Source: Postechiella marina
GTDB lineage: Bacteria; Bacteroidota; Bacteroidia; Flavobacteriales; Flavobacteriaceae
DNA: 64,000 nt
Assembly: GCF_039538365.1 (NCBI RefSeq)
Contig: NZ_BAABCA010000004.1
Coordinates: forward strand, 124,001-188,000
Direction: 5' to 3'
Below, one piece after another: positions 34,969 through 44,110 of the stretch. Under the pieces are notes generated by a model that was not told the origin of the DNA, ran no database searches, and saw only the letters and a program-made list of their open reading frames with translations. Made by a program: the position numbers and the translations under genes. Within the stretch, counting starts at the first letter, position 1; every line of letters starts with the position of its first letter.

Positions 34969-36255
34969 TTATCTGTTTTCTACAGCAGTAAAAGCTCTTT
35001 CTGTTTCTCCTGTATAAAGTTGTCTTGGACGCCCTATTGGCTCTTTATTTAAACGCATTTCTCTCCATTGCGCAATCCAACCTGGTAAACGACCTAAAGC
35101 AAACATTACTGTAAACATTTCTGTAGGTATACCCATAGCTCTATAAATAATACCTGAGTAGAAATCTACATTAGGATATAATTTACGCTTAACAAAATAA
35201 TCATCACTTAAAGCTTCTTGCTCTAAACCTTTAGCAATATCTAAAATAGGATCTTGTACTCCTAAATCTCCTAAAACTTCATCTGCTGCAACTTTAATAA
35301 TTTTAGCTCTAGGATCGAAATTTTTATAAACTCTATGTCCAAAGCCCATTAAACGAAATGGATCTTCTTTGTCCTTAGCTTTACCCATATATTTTTTAGT
35401 ATCTCCGCCATCTGCTTTAATAGCTTCAAGCATTTCTAATACAGCTTGATTAGCCCCACCGTGAAGTGGCCCCCAAAGCGCAGAAATACCTGCAGATATA
35501 GAAGCAAAAAGTCCTGCATGAGAAGAACCTACTATTCTTACTGTAGATGTAGAACAGTTTTGCTCGTGGTCTGCATGAAGAATTAATAACTTATCTAAAG
35601 CATCAACTAAAATTTTATTTTGTGTATACTCTTCATTAGGTACTTTAAACATCATTTTTAAAATGTTCTCTACGTAGCCTAAATTTTTATCTCCATAATC
35701 TAACGGTAACCCAGATTTTTTACGCATGGACCATGCTACTAAAACAGGAAATTTACCTAAAATACTAACTATAGAATTGTATAAATCTTCTTCAGATTCA
35801 ACATTTACAGAGTCTGGATTAAATGCTGTTAAAGCACTAGTTAAAGATGATAACACACCCATTGGATGAGCTGATTTAGGAAATGCATCTAATATCTTTT
35901 TAACATCCTCGTCTACTATAGAATTTTTCTTTATATCTGAGTGAAATTTTTCTAATTCTGAAGCTGTTGGTAATTCACCAAAAATTAATAAAAAAGCAAC
36001 TTCTAAAAAGTCTGCTTTTTCCGCTAATTCTTCTATAGAATACCCTCTATATCTCAAAATACCTTTTTCTCCATCTAGAAATGTAACACTACTTTTACAA
36101 GAGCCTGTATTTTTAAAACCTGCATCTAAAGTTGTTACACCTCCTGTTGCTCCTCTTAGACTACTAATGTCCATTGCAACTTCGTTTTCGGTTCCTGTAA
36201 TTAAAGGGAACTCATATTTTTTTTCATCAATTTCTAAGGTAGCCGTATTCGCCAT
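34969..36255 (-). CDS. gltA: Citrate synthase
   Basis: 428 residues, the type II (hexameric, long) form typical of Gram-negative bacteria. It condenses oxaloacetate with acetyl-CoA at the entry of the TCA cycle. The catalytic residues are in HADHEQNCSTSTVR (His), GPLHGGANQAV (His) and GFGHRVYKNFDPRA, with the catalytic Asp in VDFYSGIIYRAMG. The N-terminal domain (DEKKYEFPLI) of the NADH-regulated type is present. Own terminator downstream; unlinked in function to its neighbour eno. Confidence 0.97.
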   Translation of the reverse strand: MANTATLEIDEKKYEFPLITGTENEVAMDISSLRGATGGVTTLDAGFKNTGSCKSSVTFLDGEKGILRYRGYSIEELAEKADFLEVAFLLIFGELPTASELEKFHSDIKKNSIVDEDVKKILDAFPKSAHPMGVLSSLTSALTAFNPDSVNVESEEDLYNSIVSILGKFPVLVAWSMRKKSGLPLDYGDKNLGYVENILKMMFKVPNEEYTQNKILVDALDKLLILHADHEQNCSTSTVRIVGSSHAGLFASISAGISALWGPLHGGANQAVLEMLEAIKADGGDTKKYMGKAKDKEDPFRLMGFGHRVYKNFDPRAKIIKVAADEVLGDLGVQDPILDIAKGLEQEALSDDYFVKRKLYPNVDFYSGIIYRAMGIPTEMFTVMFALGRLPGWIAQWREMRLNKEPIGRPRQLYTGETERAFTAVENR

Positions 36256-36371
36256 ATTTTTTTGAAAGTTTTTTTAATTATGCGGTTCGCTAATTTACGA
36301 AATATCTCATAATTTTTATAGCTTCTTTATAAAGGATTTAACAATAATTGTATTAGTAAAAATGATGGTAT

Positions 36372-36411
36372 AAAAAAAAGCGATTATTAAAGAATAATAA
36401 TCGCTTTTTTT
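36372..36411 (-). terminator. Terminator of eno
   Basis: A 9-base GC-containing stem (GCGATTATT with AATAATCGC) is extended by A/T runs of seven on each side. On the reverse strand the hairpin ends in a U-run. Confidence 0.82.
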
Positions 36412-36427
36412 ATAATTAAATAATTTC

Positions 36428-37720
36428 CTATTTTATTTTGAATGCATTTTCTTGAGGAAAATATGCTACTTCACCTAATTCTTCTTCTATACGTAATAAT
36501 TGGTTGTATTTAGCCATACGATCACTACGAGAAGCAGAACCTGTTTTAATTTGTCCAGTGTTTAATGCAACTGCTAAGTCTGCAATTGTATTATCTTCTG
36601 TTTCGCCAGAACGGTGAGACATTACAGATGTATAACCTGCATTATGAGCCATATTTACAGCAGCGATAGTCTCTGTTAATGTACCAATTTGGTTAACTTT
36701 AATTAAAATAGAGTTTGCTATACCTTCTTTAATACCTCTAGATAAACGCTCTACATTGGTAACAAATAAATCGTCTCCTACTAACTGCACTTTATCTCCA
36801 ACAAGCTCTGTTAAATAACTCCAACCTTCCCAATCGTTTTCGTCCATACCATCTTCGATAGAAATGATAGGGTATTTAGCAACTAATTCTGCTAAGTATT
36901 CAGCTTGTTCTTTACTAGTTCTTACTTTTCCAGAAGCACCTTCAAATTTAGCATAGTCATACTGTCCATTTTCGTAGAACTCTGCAGAAGCACAATCTAA
37001 AGCGATTTTAACTTCATCACCAAATTTATAACCTGCATTTTCTACAGCTTTAGCGATAGTTTCTAAAGCATCTTCTGTTCCTCCTTCTAGGTTTGGAGCA
37101 AAACCACCTTCATCACCAACAGCTGTACTTAAGTTTCTGTCGTGTAATACTTTTTTTAGGTTATGGAAAATTTCTGTTCCCATTTGCATAGCGTGAGTAA
37201 AGTTTTTAGCTTTAACTGGCATAATCATAAACTCTTGAAATGCAATTGGAGCATCAGAATGAGATCCTCCATTTATAATATTCATCATTGGTAACGGAAG
37301 TGTGTTTGCAGAAACACCACCTACGTAACGGTATAATGGTAAACCAAGTTCTCCTGCTGCTGCTTTTGCAACAGCTAAAGAAACGCCTAATATAGCATTA
37401 GCTCCTAATTTAGATTTATTAGGTGTTCCATCTAAATCAATCATAATCTTATCTATAAGATTTTGTTCGAAAACAGATACTCCTAATAATTCGTCAGCAA
37501 TAATAGAATTAACATTATCTACTGCTTTTAAAACACCTTTACCCATGTAAGTATCTCCACCATCACGTAACTCTACAGCTTCGTGTTCTCCAGTTGAAGC
37601 ACCAGATGGCACAGCAGCTCTTCCTAATACATCATTTTCTGTTACTACATCAACTTCTACAGTTGGATTTCCTCTAGAATCTAGAATTTGTCTTGCGTGG
37701 ACATTAATTATTACACTCAT
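36428..37720 (-). CDS. eno: Enolase (phosphopyruvate hydratase)
   Basis: 430 residues, full length. Converts 2-phosphoglycerate to phosphoenolpyruvate in glycolysis. Motifs: ARQILDSRGNPTVEVDV at the N-terminus, SGASTGEHEA (mobile loop), the metal ligands in LDCASAEFY, SIEDGMDENDW and LVGDDLFVTN, the catalytic Lys in LIKVNQIGTLTE and SHRSGETED near the end. Flanked by hairpin terminators on both sides, so it is a single-gene unit. Confidence 0.98.
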   Translation of the reverse strand: MSVIINVHARQILDSRGNPTVEVDVVTENDVLGRAAVPSGASTGEHEAVELRDGGDTYMGKGVLKAVDNVNSIIADELLGVSVFEQNLIDKIMIDLDGTPNKSKLGANAILGVSLAVAKAAAGELGLPLYRYVGGVSANTLPLPMMNIINGGSHSDAPIAFQEFMIMPVKAKNFTHAMQMGTEIFHNLKKVLHDRNLSTAVGDEGGFAPNLEGGTEDALETIAKAVENAGYKFGDEVKIALDCASAEFYENGQYDYAKFEGASGKVRTSKEQAEYLAELVAKYPIISIEDGMDENDWEGWSYLTELVGDKVQLVGDDLFVTNVERLSRGIKEGIANSILIKVNQIGTLTETIAAVNMAHNAGYTSVMSHRSGETEDNTIADLAVALNTGQIKTGSASRSDRMAKYNQLLRIEEELGEVAYFPQENAFKIK

Positions 37721-37749
37721 AATTGGTTTGTTTTATACTTTTAATATTT

Positions 37750-37757
37750 CAAATTTA
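37750..37757 (-). promoter_or_regulatory. Promoter -7 element of eno
   Basis: TAAATTTG on the reverse strand, an exact TAnnTTTG match, 29 bases before the ATG. The -33 box is not seen. Confidence 0.45.
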
Positions 37758-37830
37758 CGCTTAAATCTTCTCTTTTTTTAGATGTTTTTAAACAAATGTT
37801 AAAAATTGCATCTATAACGTTTTAGTAAAA

Positions 37831-37867
37831 TATAACCTCAAAAAAAAAGAATTTCTTTGAGGTTATA
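37831..37867 (-). terminator. Terminator of carA
   Basis: A 12-base stem (TATAACCTCAAA with TTTGAGGTTATA) and a 13-base A-rich loop lie just past the carA stop. The downstream U-run is only TTTT, so strength is moderate. Confidence 0.65.
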
Positions 37868-37874
37868 GAGTTAT

Positions 37875-38978
37875 TTATTTTTTTATATTTTCTATGAATT
37901 GATCAAAAAGATATGATGAATCATGTGGTCCTGGACTTGCTTCTGGGTGGTATTGTACAGAAAATACATTTTTAGATTTCATTGCTAACCCAGCAACGGT
38001 ATTATCATTTAAATGCAGATGCGTTATTTCTAAATCGTCATGAGCTTCTGCATCTTCTCTATTTACAGCAAAGCCATGATTTTGAGATGTTACCTCGCCT
38101 TTACCTGTAATTAAATTTTTAACAGGGTGGTTTATACCTCTATGCCCATTATGCATTTTATAAGTAGATACACCATTAGCCAGCGCAATAACTTGATGGC
38201 CTAAGCATATACCAAATAAAGGTAAATTTCTTTTTATTATTTCTTTAGCTACAGCTTGTGCTTCTACCAAAGGTTCTGGATCTCCAGGACCGTTAGATAA
38301 AAAGTAACCATCTGGTTTAAAGGCTTCTAAATCTTCAAATTTAGAATTAAAAGGAAATACTTTTATGTATACATCTCTCTTAGCAATATTACGCAGTATA
38401 TTCGTTTTAATACCAATATCTAAAGCAGAAACTTTATAAGTAGCATTTTCATCTCCATAATAGTAAGGCTCTTTTGTAGATACTTTCGATGCTAACTCTA
38501 AACCTTCCATTTTTGGCACTTCTGCCAATTGCTTTTTTAAGCCTTCAATATTATCGACATCAGTACTTATAACCGCATTCATGGCTCCGTGATCTCTAAT
38601 ATAACTAACTAAAGCTCTAGTATCGACATCGGAAATGGCTAGCAAATTATTTTTATCTAAAAAATCTTCTAAAGAACCATCTGAGTTATCTCTAGAAAAT
38701 TCGTAACTAAAATTTTTAACAATAAGTCCAGCAATTTTTATAGAGTCAGATTCTACGTCATCATTATTAACTCCGTAGTTACCAATATGTGCATTGGTAG
38801 CTACCATTAATTGACCGTAGTACGACGGATCTGTAAAAATTTCTTGATAACCAGTCATACCGGTATTAAAACAAACTTCTCCAAAAGAAGTACCTTGCTT
38901 ATTACCTACTGCTTTACCGTAAAAAATAGTGCCATCTGCTAGAAGTACAATGGCTTTTTGTCTTTTTTGATATTTCAT
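37875..38978 (-). CDS. carA: Carbamoyl phosphate synthase small subunit
   Basis: 367 residues from the ATG at 38978. A GTG 51 bases further upstream would add 17 residues (MISKLDLDH...) that do not belong to the family, whose proteins begin just before the conserved AIVLLADGTIFYGKAVG. The N-terminal domain is followed by a class I glutamine amidotransferase: the catalytic Cys in GICLGHQVIALA and the His/Glu in VQYHPEASPGP. It supplies ammonia for carbamoyl phosphate (pyrimidines, arginine). The large subunit gene carB is not in the window. It follows rplQ, an arrangement common in Bacteroidota, with a terminator between. Confidence 0.95.
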   Translation of the reverse strand: MKYQKRQKAIVLLADGTIFYGKAVGNKQGTSFGEVCFNTGMTGYQEIFTDPSYYGQLMVATNAHIGNYGVNNDDVESDSIKIAGLIVKNFSYEFSRDNSDGSLEDFLDKNNLLAISDVDTRALVSYIRDHGAMNAVISTDVDNIEGLKKQLAEVPKMEGLELASKVSTKEPYYYGDENATYKVSALDIGIKTNILRNIAKRDVYIKVFPFNSKFEDLEAFKPDGYFLSNGPGDPEPLVEAQAVAKEIIKRNLPLFGICLGHQVIALANGVSTYKMHNGHRGINHPVKNLITGKGEVTSQNHGFAVNREDAEAHDDLEITHLHLNDNTVAGLAMKSKNVFSVQYHPEASPGPHDSSYLFDQFIENIKK

Positions 38979-39058
38979 CCTTAGTTTTAATAAGATTTCT
39001 GCATGATCTAAATCGAGTTTAGAAATCACTTAGAAAAAAAAGTTTTACAAAATTGCAC

Positions 39059-39091
39059 AAAAAAAAGGATAAACTAAAATAGTTTATCCTT
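39059..39091 (-). terminator. Terminator of the rpsD-rpoA-rplQ unit
   Basis: An 11-base stem (AAGGATAAACT with its complement, five-base loop) followed on the reverse strand by eight U. It ends the alpha-operon transcript before carA. Confidence 0.82.
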
Positions 39092-39114
39092 ATATTTTAA
39101 ATGCTTATTAACAT

Positions 39115-39588
39115 TTATTCTTCTTCGTTAGATGCTTGAGTTTCAACTGGAGCTGCAGCAGCTGGCTTAGAACCACCTCTTCTACTTCTTCTAGTTGTTT
39201 TCTTCTCTTTCTTACCAGCATTGTAGATTTCGTTGTAATCAACTAATTCTATCATCGCCATATCAGCATTATCACCTAAACGATTTCCTAGTTTAATAAT
39301 TCTAGTATAACCTCCTGGTCTATCACCAATTTTAGGAGCTACATCTCTAAATAATTCTGTAACCGCATCTTTTTGTCTTAAACGACTAAATACGATACGT
39401 CTGTTATGAGTTGTATCTTCTTTTGATTTAGTAATCATTGGCTCTACAAATTGTTTTAAAGCTTTTGCTTTTGCAACTGTTGTGTTAATACGTTTGTGTT
39501 CTATTAAAGAACAAGCCATATTAGCTAACATTGCTTTTCTGTGAGCAGTTTGTCTACCTAAGTGGTTTACTTTTTTTCCGTGTCTCAT
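39115..39588 (-). CDS. rplQ: 50S ribosomal protein L17
   Basis: 157 residues. The L17 core (MRHGKKVNHLGRQTAHRKAM) is followed by a basic and then Ala/Glu-rich C-terminal tail (about 120-157, KKTTRRSRRGG, AAAAPVE) longer than in E. coli L17 (127 residues), as in other Bacteroidota. Last gene of the ribosomal cluster, after rpoA. Confidence 0.97.
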   Translation of the reverse strand: MRHGKKVNHLGRQTAHRKAMLANMACSLIEHKRINTTVAKAKALKQFVEPMITKSKEDTTHNRRIVFSRLRQKDAVTELFRDVAPKIGDRPGGYTRIIKLGNRLGDNADMAMIELVDYNEIYNAGKKEKKTTRRSRRGGSKPAAAAPVETQASNEEE

Positions 39589-39647
39589 GACATTTGTTTT
39601 ATCATCTTGCTACTATACTCGTTATTGGAGGAGCAAAATATGATTAA

Positions 39648-40640
39648 TTAATCTTTATCTAATTTATATTTACTTAAATCCATTCCAAAGTTTAATCCTT
39701 TAACATTTACAAGCTCTTCAAGCTCTGTTAAAGACTTTTTACCAAAGTTTCTAAATTTCATTAAGTCATTTTTATTAAAAGATACTAAGTCACCTAAAGT
39801 ATCTACTTCTGCAGCTTTTAAACAGTTAAGTGCACGTACAGATAAATCCATATCAATTAACTTTGTTTTAAGCAACTGACGCATATGTAATGATTCTTCA
39901 TCATATGTTTCAGTTTGTGCAATTTCATCTGCTTCTAATGTAATGCGCTCATCAGAGAATAACATAAAGTGGTGAATTAACGTTTTCGCTCCCTCTGTTA
40001 ATGCATCTTGTGGCGTTATAGAACCATCTGTAATGATTTCGAAAACTAGTTTTTCGTAATCTGTTTTTTGCTCTACACGGTAATTTTCAATGCTATATTT
40101 AACATTTTTAATTGGTGTGTAAATTGAATCTGTAAAAATAGTTCCAATTGGTGCAGCAGCCTTTTTATTTTCTTCTGCAGGAACATATCCTCTACCTTTC
40201 TCAATAGTAATCTCCATGTTAAAGTTAACTTTAGGATCTAAATTACAGATTACTAATTCTGAATTTAAAACTTGAAATCCTGAAATAAACTTTTGGAAAT
40301 CTCCAGCTAATATTTGTTCTTGTCCAGAAATTGAAATAGAAATTGATTCGTTATCAATATCTTCTATTTGTCTTTTAAAACGTACTTGTTTTAAATTTAA
40401 AATAATTTCTGTAACATCTTCTACCACCCCTGCTATTGCAGAAAACTCGTGATCTACCCCTTCTATTCTAACAGATGTTATAGCAAATCCTTCTAAAGAA
40501 GATAATAAAACTCTTCTTAATGCATTTCCTACTGTTAATCCGTAACCTGGTTCTAGTGGTCTGAATTCGAATTTACCTTCGAAATCAGTAGAATCAATCA
40601 TGATTACTTTGTCGGGCTTTTGAAAATTAAATACTGCCAT
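39648..40640 (-). CDS. rpoA: RNA polymerase alpha subunit
   Basis: 330 residues. The N-terminal assembly domain (EPGYGLTVGNALRRVLLSSL) and the C-terminal DNA/activator-binding domain (VRALNCLKAAEVDTLGDLV, RNFGKKSLTELEELV) are both complete. It is cotranscribed with rpsD and rplQ, the usual alpha-operon arrangement, so polymerase and ribosome synthesis are linked here. Confidence 0.98.
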   Translation of the reverse strand: MAVFNFQKPDKVIMIDSTDFEGKFEFRPLEPGYGLTVGNALRRVLLSSLEGFAITSVRIEGVDHEFSAIAGVVEDVTEIILNLKQVRFKRQIEDIDNESISISISGQEQILAGDFQKFISGFQVLNSELVICNLDPKVNFNMEITIEKGRGYVPAEENKKAAAPIGTIFTDSIYTPIKNVKYSIENYRVEQKTDYEKLVFEIITDGSITPQDALTEGAKTLIHHFMLFSDERITLEADEIAQTETYDEESLHMRQLLKTKLIDMDLSVRALNCLKAAEVDTLGDLVSFNKNDLMKFRNFGKKSLTELEELVNVKGLNFGMDLSKYKLDKD

Positions 40641-40736
40641 GTTTTTTCTTCGTTTTAATTGTTACTTAGTTGCGCGGTTTATAGGTATGAAGAAGACTAA
40701 TAAACCCTTTGGCTAAATACCAATATGATTAATTTA

Positions 40737-41342
40737 TTATTTAGAATATAATTCTACAATTAACTGCTCGTTAATGTTTTCTGGTATTTGAATTCTAGCA
40801 GGAACAGCAACATATGTACCTTGTTTAGTATCATCATTCCAAGTAATCCATTCAAAAACGTTACTTGAATTAGCTAAAGATCTACTAATAGCTTCTAAAG
40901 ATTTAGATTTTTCTCTAACAGCTACAACATCTCCTGCTTGTAATTGGTAAGATGGTATGTTAACTAACTCTCCATTTACAGTAATGTGTCTATGAGACAC
41001 CAATTGTCTAGCTCCACTTCTAGAAGGAGATATTCCCATTCTAAAAACAACATTATCTAATCTAGATTCGCAAAGTTGTAATAAAACTTCACCTGTAATA
41101 CCTTGTGCAGCTCTTGCTTTTTTAAATAACCCTCTAAACTGACGCTCTAATATACCATAAGTATATTTTGCTTTTTGTTTAGCTTCTAACTGAATTGCGT
41201 ATTCAGATTTTTTTCCACGACGTCTTGCGTTTCCGTGTTGCCCTGGAGGGTAATTTCTTTTCTCGAAAGATTTGTCTTCTCCAAATATAGCTTCTCCAAA
41301 TTTACGAGCTATTTTAGTTTTAGGACCAGTATATCTTGCCAT
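40737..41342 (-). CDS. rpsD: 30S ribosomal protein S4
   Basis: 201 residues. The protein starts ARYTGPKTKIARKFGEAIFG and has no N-terminal zinc-binding cysteines, so it is the zinc-free form. The S4 RNA-binding domain is ESRLDNVVFRMGIS and onward. S4 starts 30S assembly and in other bacteria represses its own operon. Here a separate promoter and a three-stem leader structure stand directly before the gene, consistent with such autoregulation. Confidence 0.98.
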   Translation of the reverse strand: MARYTGPKTKIARKFGEAIFGEDKSFEKRNYPPGQHGNARRRGKKSEYAIQLEAKQKAKYTYGILERQFRGLFKKARAAQGITGEVLLQLCESRLDNVVFRMGISPSRSGARQLVSHRHITVNGELVNIPSYQLQAGDVVAVREKSKSLEAISRSLANSSNVFEWITWNDDTKQGTYVAVPARIQIPENINEQLIVELYSK

Positions 41343-41356
41343 TTTAATTGTTTTTT

Positions 41357-41412
41357 AAGAGTGATTATGAATTAAGGTCTTAATCTTATCCTTCGATAAT
41401 CGTTGATCTCTT
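41357..41412 (-). promoter_or_regulatory. Candidate S4-type ribosomal leader of rpsD
   Basis: In the rpsD leader three nested stems stack around one loop: AAGAG/CTCTT (41408-41412 with 41357-41361), GATTAT/ATAATC (41396-41401 with 41363-41368) and AAGG/CCTT (41390-41393 with 41374-41377), read on the reverse strand. The element ends 14 bases before the ATG. Its place right before rpsD suggests that S4 binds it to repress translation. I recall that S4 leaders have been described for Flavobacteria; identity was not checked. Confidence 0.45.
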
Positions 41413-41440
41413 GTTGATACTTGATTAATTTTTCAGTTTG

Positions 41441-41448
41441 CAAATTTA
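41441..41448 (-). promoter_or_regulatory. Internal promoter -7 element before rpsD
   Basis: TAAATTTG on the reverse strand is an exact TAnnTTTG match and lies immediately after the rpsK terminator and before the leader stems. No TTTG box at 19 bases, so this is supported mainly by position. Confidence 0.45.
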
Positions 41449-41451
41449 CAT

Positions 41452-41494
41452 AAAAAAAATTAATACCATCTGTTTTAGATGATATTAATTTTTT
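41452..41494 (-). terminator. Terminator between rpsK and rpsD
   Basis: The arms AATTAATACCATCT and AGATGATATTAATT pair over 14 bases with one mismatch, five-base loop. On the reverse strand a run of eight U follows. It would end or attenuate the long rplC-to-rpsK transcript. Confidence 0.7.
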
Positions 41495-41531
41495 AACTTG
41501 CTTACTTAAACAGCGTTGTATTGCAACGTGA

Positions 41532-41915
41532 TTAAACTCTTCTTCTTTTTGGAGGACGACATCCATTATGAGGTAATGGAGTTACATCTATAATTTCTGT
41601 AACTTCAATTCCTGCATTATGAATAGAACGAATAGCAGATTCTCTACCATTTCCTGGTCCTTTAACGTAAACTTTTACTTTCTTTAAACCAGCTTCTGAA
41701 GCAACTCCAGCAGCATCTTCTGCAGCTAATTGTGCTGCATAAGGTGTGTTTTTCTTAGAACCTCTAAATCCCATCTTACCAGCAGAAGACCATGAAATAA
41801 CATCTCCTTTTTTGTTAGTAAGTGAAATAATGATGTTGTTAAATGAAGCTGTAACGTGAGCTTCTCCAACAGCATCTACAATAACTTTACGTTTTTTTGT
41901 ACTTGTCTTTGCCAT
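41532..41915 (-). CDS. rpsK: 30S ribosomal protein S11
   Basis: 127 residues with the S11 core (ASFNNIIISLTNKKGD, VKGPGNGRESAIRSI) and the conserved C-terminus GCRPPKRRRV. It forms part of the 30S platform. Follows rpsM by about 100 bases and is the last gene before a terminator that separates it from rpsD. Confidence 0.98.
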   Translation of the reverse strand: MAKTSTKKRKVIVDAVGEAHVTASFNNIIISLTNKKGDVISWSSAGKMGFRGSKKNTPYAAQLAAEDAAGVASEAGLKKVKVYVKGPGNGRESAIRSIHNAGIEVTEIIDVTPLPHNGCRPPKRRRV

Positions 41916-42013
41916 ATTATTTTAGTTTCTAGTTGTTAGTTGTTAGTGTAGAATCCTAGACTTTTACATTTCAAACAGATTCCATCTAACTACTAAATAC
42001 TAATGACTTTTAA

Positions 42014-42388
42014 TTATTTAGTTGCTTTCTTTTTGTTAGCAACAGTTTTTCTTCTACCTTTTCTAGTTCTAGAGTTATTCTTAGTTCTTTGCCCTCTTAA
42101 AGGAAGACCAGATCTATGACGGATACCTCTGTAACAACCAATATCCATTAAACGTTTAATGTTTAATTGTGTTTCAGAACGTAATTCTCCTTCGATAGTA
42201 AAAGTTCCAACAGCTTCACGAATACCACTAATTTGGTCATCGGTCCAATCTTGTACTTTAGTACTTTCATCAACTTTAGCAGCAGCTAAAATTTCTTTTG
42301 CTCTACTTCTACCTACTCCATAGATATAAGTTAATGAGATAACTCCTCTCTTGTTTTTTGGTATGTCTACACCTGCAATTCTTGCCAT
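42014..42388 (-). CDS. rpsM: 30S ribosomal protein S13
   Basis: 124 residues. ARIAGVDIPKNKRGVISLTYIYGVG (read in parts) and the basic tail RGQRTKNNSRTRKGRRKTVANKK are typical. S13 sits in the 30S head and contacts the P-site tRNA. It begins 3 bases after the rpmJ stop. Confidence 0.98.
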   Translation of the reverse strand: MARIAGVDIPKNKRGVISLTYIYGVGRSRAKEILAAAKVDESTKVQDWTDDQISGIREAVGTFTIEGELRSETQLNIKRLMDIGCYRGIRHRSGLPLRGQRTKNNSRTRKGRRKTVANKKKATK

Positions 42389-42391
42389 AGC

Positions 42392-42508
42392 TTATCCTTG
42401 TCTTTGTTTGAATCTAGGATTCTTTTTGTTAATTACGTAAAGTCTACCTTTTCTACGTACGATTTTACAATCTGCACTTCTCTTTTTAACTGATGCTCTT
42501 ACTTTCAT
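42392..42508 (-). CDS. rpmJ: 50S ribosomal protein L36
   Basis: 38 residues, MKVRASVKKRSADCKIVRRK and a tail ending NPRFKQRQG. The length and the KVRxSVKK and NPRFKQRQG blocks are those of L36. Of the zinc ligands of the usual form (three Cys and one His) only Cys14 remains, so this is the zinc-free variant. Located between infA and rpsM, its standard position. Confidence 0.95.
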   Translation of the reverse strand: MKVRASVKKRSADCKIVRRKGRLYVINKKNPRFKQRQG

Positions 42509-42512
42509 CTTG

Positions 42513-42728
42513 TTAGTATCTATAAGTTATTCGAGCCTTAGATAAATCATACGGACTCATTTCTAATTTTACTTTATCTCCTGGTAGTAATTTAATGTAA
42601 TGCATACGCATTTTACCAGAGATATGTGCTGTCACAATGTGACCATTTTCCAACTCAACACGAAACATAGCATTTGATAATGCTTCTATAATTGTTCCGT
42701 CTTGTTCTATTGCTGCTTGTTTTGCCAT
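42513..42728 (-). CDS. infA: Translation initiation factor IF-1
   Basis: 71 residues, a single OB-fold: DGTIIEALSNAMFRVELENG, HISGKMRMHYIKLLPGDKV. Binds the 30S A-site during initiation. Lies between secY and rpmJ with gaps of 10 and 4 bases, the common Bacteroidota arrangement. Confidence 0.98.
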   Translation of the reverse strand: MAKQAAIEQDGTIIEALSNAMFRVELENGHIVTAHISGKMRMHYIKLLPGDKVKLEMSPYDLSKARITYRY

Positions 42729-42738
42729 AGTATATATA

Positions 42739-44094
42739 TTAAGCTACTGCCTTTCTATTTTTACCTGTTTTCATCAAGCCATCATAATGTCTATTTAACA
42801 AGTAAGAATTAACTTGTTGCATAGTATCTATTGCAACTCCAACCATAATTAATAATGATGTTCCTCCAAAAAACAAAGCCCATCCTTGTTGAACTCCCAT
42901 AAGCTTAACAATAAAAGCTGGGAAAATAGCTATAAGTGCTAAAAAGATAGAACCAGGTAATGTTATTTGAGACATAATTTTGTCTAAATATTCAGATGTT
43001 TCCGACCCAGGACGAATCCCAGGAATAAAACCACCACTACGTTTTAAATCGTCTGCCATTTTATTTGTTGGTACAGTAATCGCCGTATAAAAATATGTAA
43101 ATATTATAATTAATAAAGCGAAAGTAATGTTGTAAGCCAACCCGAACATATCTGCATAATTTGTTTGCATCCATGCACCAGCAGCAGAGTCTTTTAAAAG
43201 TGCAGAACCTCCAATCCAACTTGGTACAAACATAATAGCTTGCGCAAATATAATTGGCATAACACCCGAAGCATTAAGCTTTAATGGAATGTATTGTCTA
43301 GAACCTTCAACAGCACTTTTTTCGTAACCACCAGTAGCAGTTCGTCTTGCGTATTGCACAGCAATTTTTCTAACTCCCATCACTAACATGATAGAACCTA
43401 AAATAATAACCATCCAAACTACTAACTCTATTAACACCATCATTAAACCACCGTTTCCTCCACCTTCTATTCTAGAAGCGTAGTTTTGTACAAATGAAGC
43501 AGGCATTCTAGCAATAATACCTACCATAATTAATAATGATATACCGTTACCAATACCCTTGTCTGTAATTTTTTCTCCTAACCACATAGCAAATATACAA
43601 CCAGTAACTAAGATAGAAACAGACGAAAAGTAAAACAAAGGCCCTGTACCTAATAAAAATGCACTTTGCGGAATACCTAAAGCAGGTAAACTAGCTAAAT
43701 AACCTGGCGCTTGTAATAAACAAATAGCAATTGTTAACCAACGCGTTATTTGTGTTATTTTCTTTTGCCCACTAGCACCTTCTTTCTGTAATTTCTGTAA
43801 ATACGGAATAGCAATACCCATTAACTGTACTACAATAGAAGCAGAAATATAAGGCATAATACCCAACGCAAAAACAGAAGCATTTGCAAATGCACCACCA
43901 GTAAAAGCATTAAGCAATCCTAACAGACCATCGCCTGTTTTATCTGCTAAACCTCCCAATTGGGAAGCATCAACTCCTGGTAATACAACTTGAGCACCAA
44001 AACGATAAACTAATAATAAACCAATTGTAACAACAATTCTGTTTCTTAGTTCCTCTATTTTCCAAACATTTTTTAACGATTCTATAAATTTCAT
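42739..44094 (-). CDS. secY: Protein translocase channel subunit SecY
   Basis: 451 residues with ten transmembrane segments, starting MKFIESLKNVWKIEELRNR. The plug region and the cytosolic loops (GGYEKSAVEGSRQYIPLKLN, GGFIPGIRPGSETSEYL) are typical. It is the pore through which SecA, encoded at the left end of the window, drives proteins, and which receives ribosomes through Ffh. It lies in the spc part between rplO and infA. Confidence 0.98.
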   Translation of the reverse strand: MKFIESLKNVWKIEELRNRIVVTIGLLLVYRFGAQVVLPGVDASQLGGLADKTGDGLLGLLNAFTGGAFANASVFALGIMPYISASIVVQLMGIAIPYLQKLQKEGASGQKKITQITRWLTIAICLLQAPGYLASLPALGIPQSAFLLGTGPLFYFSSVSILVTGCIFAMWLGEKITDKGIGNGISLLIMVGIIARMPASFVQNYASRIEGGGNGGLMMVLIELVVWMVIILGSIMLVMGVRKIAVQYARRTATGGYEKSAVEGSRQYIPLKLNASGVMPIIFAQAIMFVPSWIGGSALLKDSAAGAWMQTNYADMFGLAYNITFALLIIIFTYFYTAITVPTNKMADDLKRSGGFIPGIRPGSETSEYLDKIMSQITLPGSIFLALIAIFPAFIVKLMGVQQGWALFFGGTSLLIMVGVAIDTMQQVNSYLLNRHYDGLMKTGKNRKAVA

Positions 44095-44110
44095 ACGTCT
44101 AATTAGGGTC

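Noticed and set aside
38979..39029. GTG start giving 17 extra residues on CarA
   Set aside because: The family begins just before the AIVLLADGT segment; the ATG at 38978 fits this and has a short AAGG before it.
41372..41566. Reverse-strand open frame of 64 codons between rpsD and rpsK
   Set aside because: It begins inside rpsK in another frame and runs through a terminator, a promoter element and the rpsD leader stems; the structure explains the region better than a protein.
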